Assembly: GCA_016213305.1 (NCBI GenBank)
Contig: JACRAV010000322.1
Span: 1 to 8,658, forward strand
Reading direction: 5' to 3'
Length of the DNA: 8,658 nt
Source: Candidatus Zixiibacteriota bacterium
Lineage (GTDB): Bacteria > Zixibacteria > MSB-5A5 > GN15 > FEB-12
Shown here: piece by piece, positions 5,938 to 8,658 of the stretch
Position numbering within the stretch: position 1 is the stretch's first letter
How the letters are laid out: each line of letters starts with the position of its first letter
Notes under the pieces: generated by a model
Database searches by the model: none
Told to the model about the DNA's origin: nothing
What the model saw: the letters and a program-made list of their open reading frames with translations, nothing else
Made by a program: the position numbers and the translations under genes

Positions 5938-6704
5938 CACACCACCGGTATCCCGGCGTTGGAGCCGGAGATGCGTTCCTGACGGATGTCGCCGTTGATG
6001 CCTATGGTAAAGACTGAGGCGGGAAGTTCGGGCGCCACCGACTCTCGGGCATGGAGCGCCGCCTGCGCGATACCGGTGCAACAGGGAACTTCCATCTTGA
6101 GCACCGTGATGCTTCTGGGTTTGGCTTCGGCGAAGATGGTCATCAGTTTCTGGTGATAGAAATTGAGGTCGTCGAGTTTCGGGCACCCGACCAGCAGAAC
6201 TTTGCCGGCCAGAAAGCGCGAATGGAAATCAGGGACGGCGAAGGGGACGCAATCAGCGCACAGCAGAAGGTCGGCGTCGAACAGAAACGGCGCGTTGGGG
6301 GCGACCAGCTTGAGCTGGACCGGCCAGGTCCGGAGTTCCGACACGCCAAGAGGGGCGTGGGTCGTGTTCGGGCGGGGCGTCGAGGCCGGGGTCAGGGTCC
6401 GGTTGGCTGAGCCGGGACATCCTCCGCCATGAGCCGGAGCGGTCATGGTCTGACGGATTTTGAGCATAGCGATGTGTCGGGCGGTGGCTTCGGCGTCGTA
6501 TTCGACCGTGTCGCGTTCTTCGATCATGATCGCGCCTTTGGGGCACTTGCCCAGACAGGCGCCGAGACCGTCGCAATACACCTCGTTGACCAGTTTGGCC
6601 TTGCCATTGATAATGGCCAGGGCGCCTTCGTGGCAGGCCGGGACACAGTCGCCGCACCCGTTGCACTTTTCCTCGTCTATCCGAATGATCTGTCTGATCG
6701 CCAT
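5937..6704 (-). CDS. Ferredoxin-like 4Fe-4S protein with C-terminal Cys-rich domain
   Basis: A 255-residue cytoplasmic iron-sulfur protein. Residues 10-62 form a bacterial dicluster-ferredoxin fold: motif I is CNGCGDCVPAC (C14, C17, C20, C24), complete but with His in place of the usual Pro after C24. Motif II is C44-DG-L47-GA-C50-LGK-C54-P, where the second ligand position is Leu. The second cluster may therefore be 3Fe-4S or use another ligand. A linker carries HGGGCPGS (C96). Then come WPVQLKLV (127-134), ADLLLCADC (C149, C152), VGCPKLDD (C174) and VPCCTG (C208, C209), so the C-terminal domain may bind a further cofactor. This layout occurs in uncharacterised ferredoxin-type proteins of anaerobes; electron partner unknown. 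ATG 6704 has GAGGA seven bases upstream and fits the start of the first strand. An FNR/CRP-type box lies upstream, implying redox or oxygen control. Confidence 0.85.
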   Translation of the reverse strand: MAIRQIIRIDEEKCNGCGDCVPACHEGALAIINGKAKLVNEVYCDGLGACLGKCPKGAIMIEERDTVEYDAEATARHIAMLKIRQTMTAPAHGGGCPGSANRTLTPASTPRPNTTHAPLGVSELRTWPVQLKLVAPNAPFLFDADLLLCADCVPFAVPDFHSRFLAGKVLLVGCPKLDDLNFYHQKLMTIFAEAKPRSITVLKMEVPCCTGIAQAALHARESVAPELPASVFTIGINGDIRQERISGSNAGIPVV

Positions 6705-6775
6705 GGTCGTGTCCTCGTTTGTCGTTCCGGTGAACGCGGACAAGGAGGCCCGCGTGGCACCATCGTTGTTTTGAA

Positions 6776-6820
6776 ACAATATCGGGAGAGGTACGGGAAA
6801 GGGCCTTGATATAAGTCAAG
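6776..6820 (-). promoter_or_regulatory. FNR/CRP-type operator and -10 element for the ferredoxin gene
   Basis: The palindrome CTTGATATAAGTCAAG (6805-6820) has perfect CTTGA/TCAAG arms. Read on the minus strand it is TTGAC-N4-ATCAA, one base from the FNR consensus TTGAT-N4-ATCAA. TATTGT (6781-6776, minus strand) is a four-of-six -10 element and would start transcription near 6769. The box centre is then about 43 bp upstream of the start, close to the -41.5 of class II FNR/CRP activation. The regulator itself is not in this window. Confidence 0.55.
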
Positions 6821-6907
6821 CCGGCTTTGAAGAGTGTCGGTTCACACGTCCGTCCCGTGGGGCGAGCCGGACATAAGAACCGACACAACGTGAATAAGTC
6901 AAGCCGG
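6811..6907. repeat. 14-bp direct repeats flanking a nested inverted repeat
   Basis: ATAAGTCAAGCCGG occurs exactly at 6811-6824 and 6894-6907. Between them lies a perfect 10-bp inverted repeat, GTGTCGGTTC (6834-6843) and GAACCGACAC (6877-6886). Inside it are GTCCG (6848-6852) with CGGAC (6868-6872) and CCC/GGG at the tip. No T-run follows. The first direct repeat contains one arm of the FNR-type box; the second has only the half-site. It could be a duplicated operator region or a small hairpin insertion with duplicated flanks. Confidence 0.6.
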
Positions 6908-6998
6908 TGAGTGCTGATGTCCGATCGTGCGACCCTCCTATGAGAAGATGGCAGGTTCGAAGACTGCCCTACGCCTACGTTTGAGGGCAAGCAATCGG

Positions 6999-7030
6999 TT
7001 GACATTCTCCAATAATCATGCAACTATAAC
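6999..7030 (+). promoter_or_regulatory. Candidate metH promoter
   Basis: A perfect TTGACA (6999-7004) and TATAAC (7025-7030, five of six) on the plus strand, with a 20-base spacer that is longer than ideal. Transcription would start near 7037, ahead of both possible metH starts. No cobalamin, SAM or SAH riboswitch core is recognisable between 6705 and 7124. Confidence 0.4.
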
Positions 7031-7123
7031 AACGCCGGATTTGGTCGATCTTTGCCGGATTTGGGCGTTTGGACCGAAAGCCGGGAAGCTCGCGAAAACG
7101 AACGGAAGGCGACGAACACGACA

Positions 7124-8218
7124 GTGCAGTGGCGCAAAATTCTGGGCGAACGGATCATGGTTCTCGACGGAGCCATGGGGACGATGATTCAGTCGTACCA
7201 ACTGACGGAATCGGACTTTCGAGGGAGCAGATTCGCCAATCACTCGCGGGACCTTCGCGGCAACAATGACCTGTTGTGCCTGACGCGGCCGGATATCATT
7301 GCGGCCATCCATCGCGCTTATCTTGAGGCCGGCGCGGATATCATCGAAACGAATACGTTCAACGGCACGGCGATAAGCCAGGCCGACTATGGCATGTCGG
7401 CATTCGTGTACGAGCTGAATTTCTCAGCCGCCAAGCTGGCGCGTCAGGCGGCTGACGAGTGTACTTCACGGACACCCGATAAGCCGCGCTTTGTGGCGGG
7501 GGCGCTGGGGCCGACCAATCGGACCTGTTCGCTGTCGCCGGATGTGAACCGACCCGGTTTTCGTAATATCTCGTTTGATGAACTGTCCGCCGCCTACGCC
7601 ACCCAGGCGGAGGGGCTGATTGACGGCGGGGTGGATATTCTGCTGGTTGAGACGGTTTTTGACACGCTCAACTGCAAGGCGGCGCTGTTTGCAATCTCGC
7701 AGATTCAGACGGCCAAACGCACCAATTTACCTGTCTGGGTGTCGGGCACGATCACCGACGCCAGCGGGCGGACATTATCGGGGCAGACGCCGGAAGCGTT
7801 CTGGATTTCGGTAAGTCACGCCGATCTGTTGTGTGTCGGATTCAATTGCGCGCTGGGGGCGGCGGCACTGCGGCCGCATCTTGAGGCGTTGTCCTCAATT
7901 GCCAGTACGTTCGTGTCGGTCTATCCGAATGCCGGACTGCCCAACGAATTCGGCGGGTACGACGAGACGCCGGCGAGCATGGCCGAGCAGATCGGCGAGT
8001 TTGCCCGCGCGGGGCTGGTCAATATTGTCGGCGGATGTTGCGGCACGCGGCCGGAGCATATCGCAGCGATTGTGCGATCTGTTGAGGGAGTTCGGCCGCG
8101 CGCCATACCGGACATCCCCCGATACACGCGCCTGTCCGGGCTGGAGCCGCTGACGTTTCATCCCGATCTTCTGTTTGTCAATGTCGGCGAGCGAACCAAT
8201 GTGGCGGGATCCTCCTAG
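7124..8218 (+). CDS. metH: Cobalamin-dependent methionine synthase, N-terminal part, cut by in-frame TAG
   Basis: MetH transfers a methyl group from methyltetrahydrofolate to homocysteine through cobalamin. This part holds the whole homocysteine-binding barrel and the first residues of the folate domain. It follows E. coli MetH almost without gaps: VLDGAMGTMIQSY, DFRG, GADIIETNTFN, GPTNRT, ETVFDTLN and SGTITDASGRTLSGQT. Zinc ligands are present: Cys in GFNCALG (residue 242 from this start) and the pair in GGCCG (305, 306). The folate domain opens with FVNVGERTNVAG, then two residues later comes TAG at 8216-8218; the frame continues as good MetH sequence. GTG 7124 is chosen because it begins about eight residues before GERIMVLDG, near the family norm; TTG 7052 in frame is an alternative, and neither has a well-spaced SD site. 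As read, only homocysteine/zinc functions could remain. Confidence 0.9.
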   Translation: MQWRKILGERIMVLDGAMGTMIQSYQLTESDFRGSRFANHSRDLRGNNDLLCLTRPDIIAAIHRAYLEAGADIIETNTFNGTAISQADYGMSAFVYELNFSAAKLARQAADECTSRTPDKPRFVAGALGPTNRTCSLSPDVNRPGFRNISFDELSAAYATQAEGLIDGGVDILLVETVFDTLNCKAALFAISQIQTAKRTNLPVWVSGTITDASGRTLSGQTPEAFWISVSHADLLCVGFNCALGAAALRPHLEALSSIASTFVSVYPNAGLPNEFGGYDETPASMAEQIGEFARAGLVNIVGGCCGTRPEHIAAIVRSVEGVRPRAIPDIPRYTRLSGLEPLTFHPDLLFVNVGERTNVAGSS

Positions 8219-8658
8219 CTTGCCAAGCGGATCACAGACGGAAAGTTTGATGAGGGGCGGGAGATTGCCCGCCAGCAGGTGCAGAACGGGGCGCAGATGC
8301 TTGATGTCAATATGGATGAGGCCCTGCTGGACTCGCAGGAGGCGATGACGACGTTTTTGCACTTGATCGCCTCCGACCCCGAAATAAGCCGGGTGCCGAT
8401 CATGATCGATTCGTCGCGCTGGGAAGTGATCGAGGCCGGGTTGAAGTGTCTGCAGGGAAAAGGGGTGGTGAATTCGATCAGTTTGAAAGACGGCGAACAG
8501 GAGTTTGCGCGGCGGGCGAGGTTGATCAGGCAATACGGCGCGGCGACGATCGTGATGGCGTTCGACGAGCAGGGGCAGGCCGACAGCTATGCGCGCAAGA
8601 TCGAGATTTGCAAGCGGTCGTACAAGATACTGACGCACGACCTGGGTTTTGCTCCGGA
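8219..8658 (+). pseudogene. metH: metH continuation after the stop: folate-binding domain, partial
   Basis: Directly after the TAG the same frame stays open to the window edge, 146 codons, and matches the methyltetrahydrofolate-binding domain of MetH: NGAQMLDVNMDEALLD, VPIMIDSSRWEVIEAGLKC, QGKGVVNSIS and VMAFDEQGQAD. No frameshift or gap is seen at the junction. The usual GS(S/A)KF(A/K)K sequence appears here as GSS-stop-LAK. There is no standard start or SD site close behind the stop; the first in-frame GTG (8279) and ATG (8297) would drop conserved residues of the domain. It is therefore treated as the distal part of one interrupted gene. The cobalamin and activation domains lie beyond the window. 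Readthrough, a sequencing error or a true nonsense mutation are all possible. Confidence 0.8.

Noticed and set aside
6253..7023. 256-codon minus-strand frame overlapping the ferredoxin gene
   Set aside because: It is an alternate frame of the ferredoxin gene and its upstream region. Its predicted protein is Arg-rich with no domain.
6705..7123. Cobalamin, SAM or SAH riboswitch ahead of metH
   Set aside because: None of the conserved core sequences of these riboswitches could be found. The hairpin at 6834-6886 lies upstream of the best promoter candidate.
30..8218. Alternative genetic code with TAG as sense
   Set aside because: TAG ends both the PorT-like gene (30-32) and lpd (3467-3469) at the expected family lengths.
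8190..8230. Frameshift as the cause of the metH interruption
   Set aside because: The downstream homology continues in exactly the same frame; only the TAG codon breaks it.
1..8658. CRISPR array or insertion sequence
   Set aside because: No regularly spaced repeats and no transposase-like protein were found on either strand.

Overview
The window looks like a bacterial chromosome segment from a Gram-negative organism. It encodes two secreted outer-membrane beta-barrel proteins, a PorT-like one and an OmpW/OmpX-like one. It also has a dihydrolipoyl dehydrogenase, a cobalamin-type methionine synthase, an anaerobe-style ferredoxin and an elongator tRNA-Met without an encoded CCA. Base composition is moderately GC-rich over the core genes and visibly lower at about 4.1-5.9 kb. 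PorT-like barrels suggest a lineage near the Bacteroidota/FCB group, but this placement is only inference.

Layout. Positions 30-1852 (minus strand) hold two OMP genes whose barrels are unrelated in sequence. Both are preceded by a nearly identical block of about 149 bp carrying promoter, leader, Shine-Dalgarno (SD) site and the first signal-peptide codons. Palindromic REP-like hairpins lie beyond each block. Positions 2063-3469 (plus) hold lpd, whose SD site overlaps its GTG start. Positions 3470-3947 are non-coding, with a candidate promoter, a structured small-RNA candidate, a strong intrinsic terminator and then the promoter of the tRNA-Met gene (3948-4021). Positions 4120-5921 (plus) hold an overlapping gene pair: an unrecognised protein with two C-terminal membrane helices, and a GNAT-like protein resembling the phage Mu Mom family of DNA adenine-modifying enzymes. 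Its composition and position beside a tRNA suggest acquired DNA. Positions 5937-6704 (minus) hold a ferredoxin-like iron-sulfur protein with an FNR/CRP-type palindrome about 43 bp upstream of its predicted transcription start. From 7124 (plus) to the end lies metH, which reads as an intact homologue except for one in-frame TAG at 8216-8218.

The most notable items are the Mom-like/membrane-protein pair behind tRNA-Met, the nonsense codon in an otherwise well-preserved metH, the shared 5' cassette of the two OMP genes, and the unexplained structured RNA locus between lpd and the tRNA. The two core enzyme genes do not form one pathway. Each gene or pair seems to be its own transcription unit.
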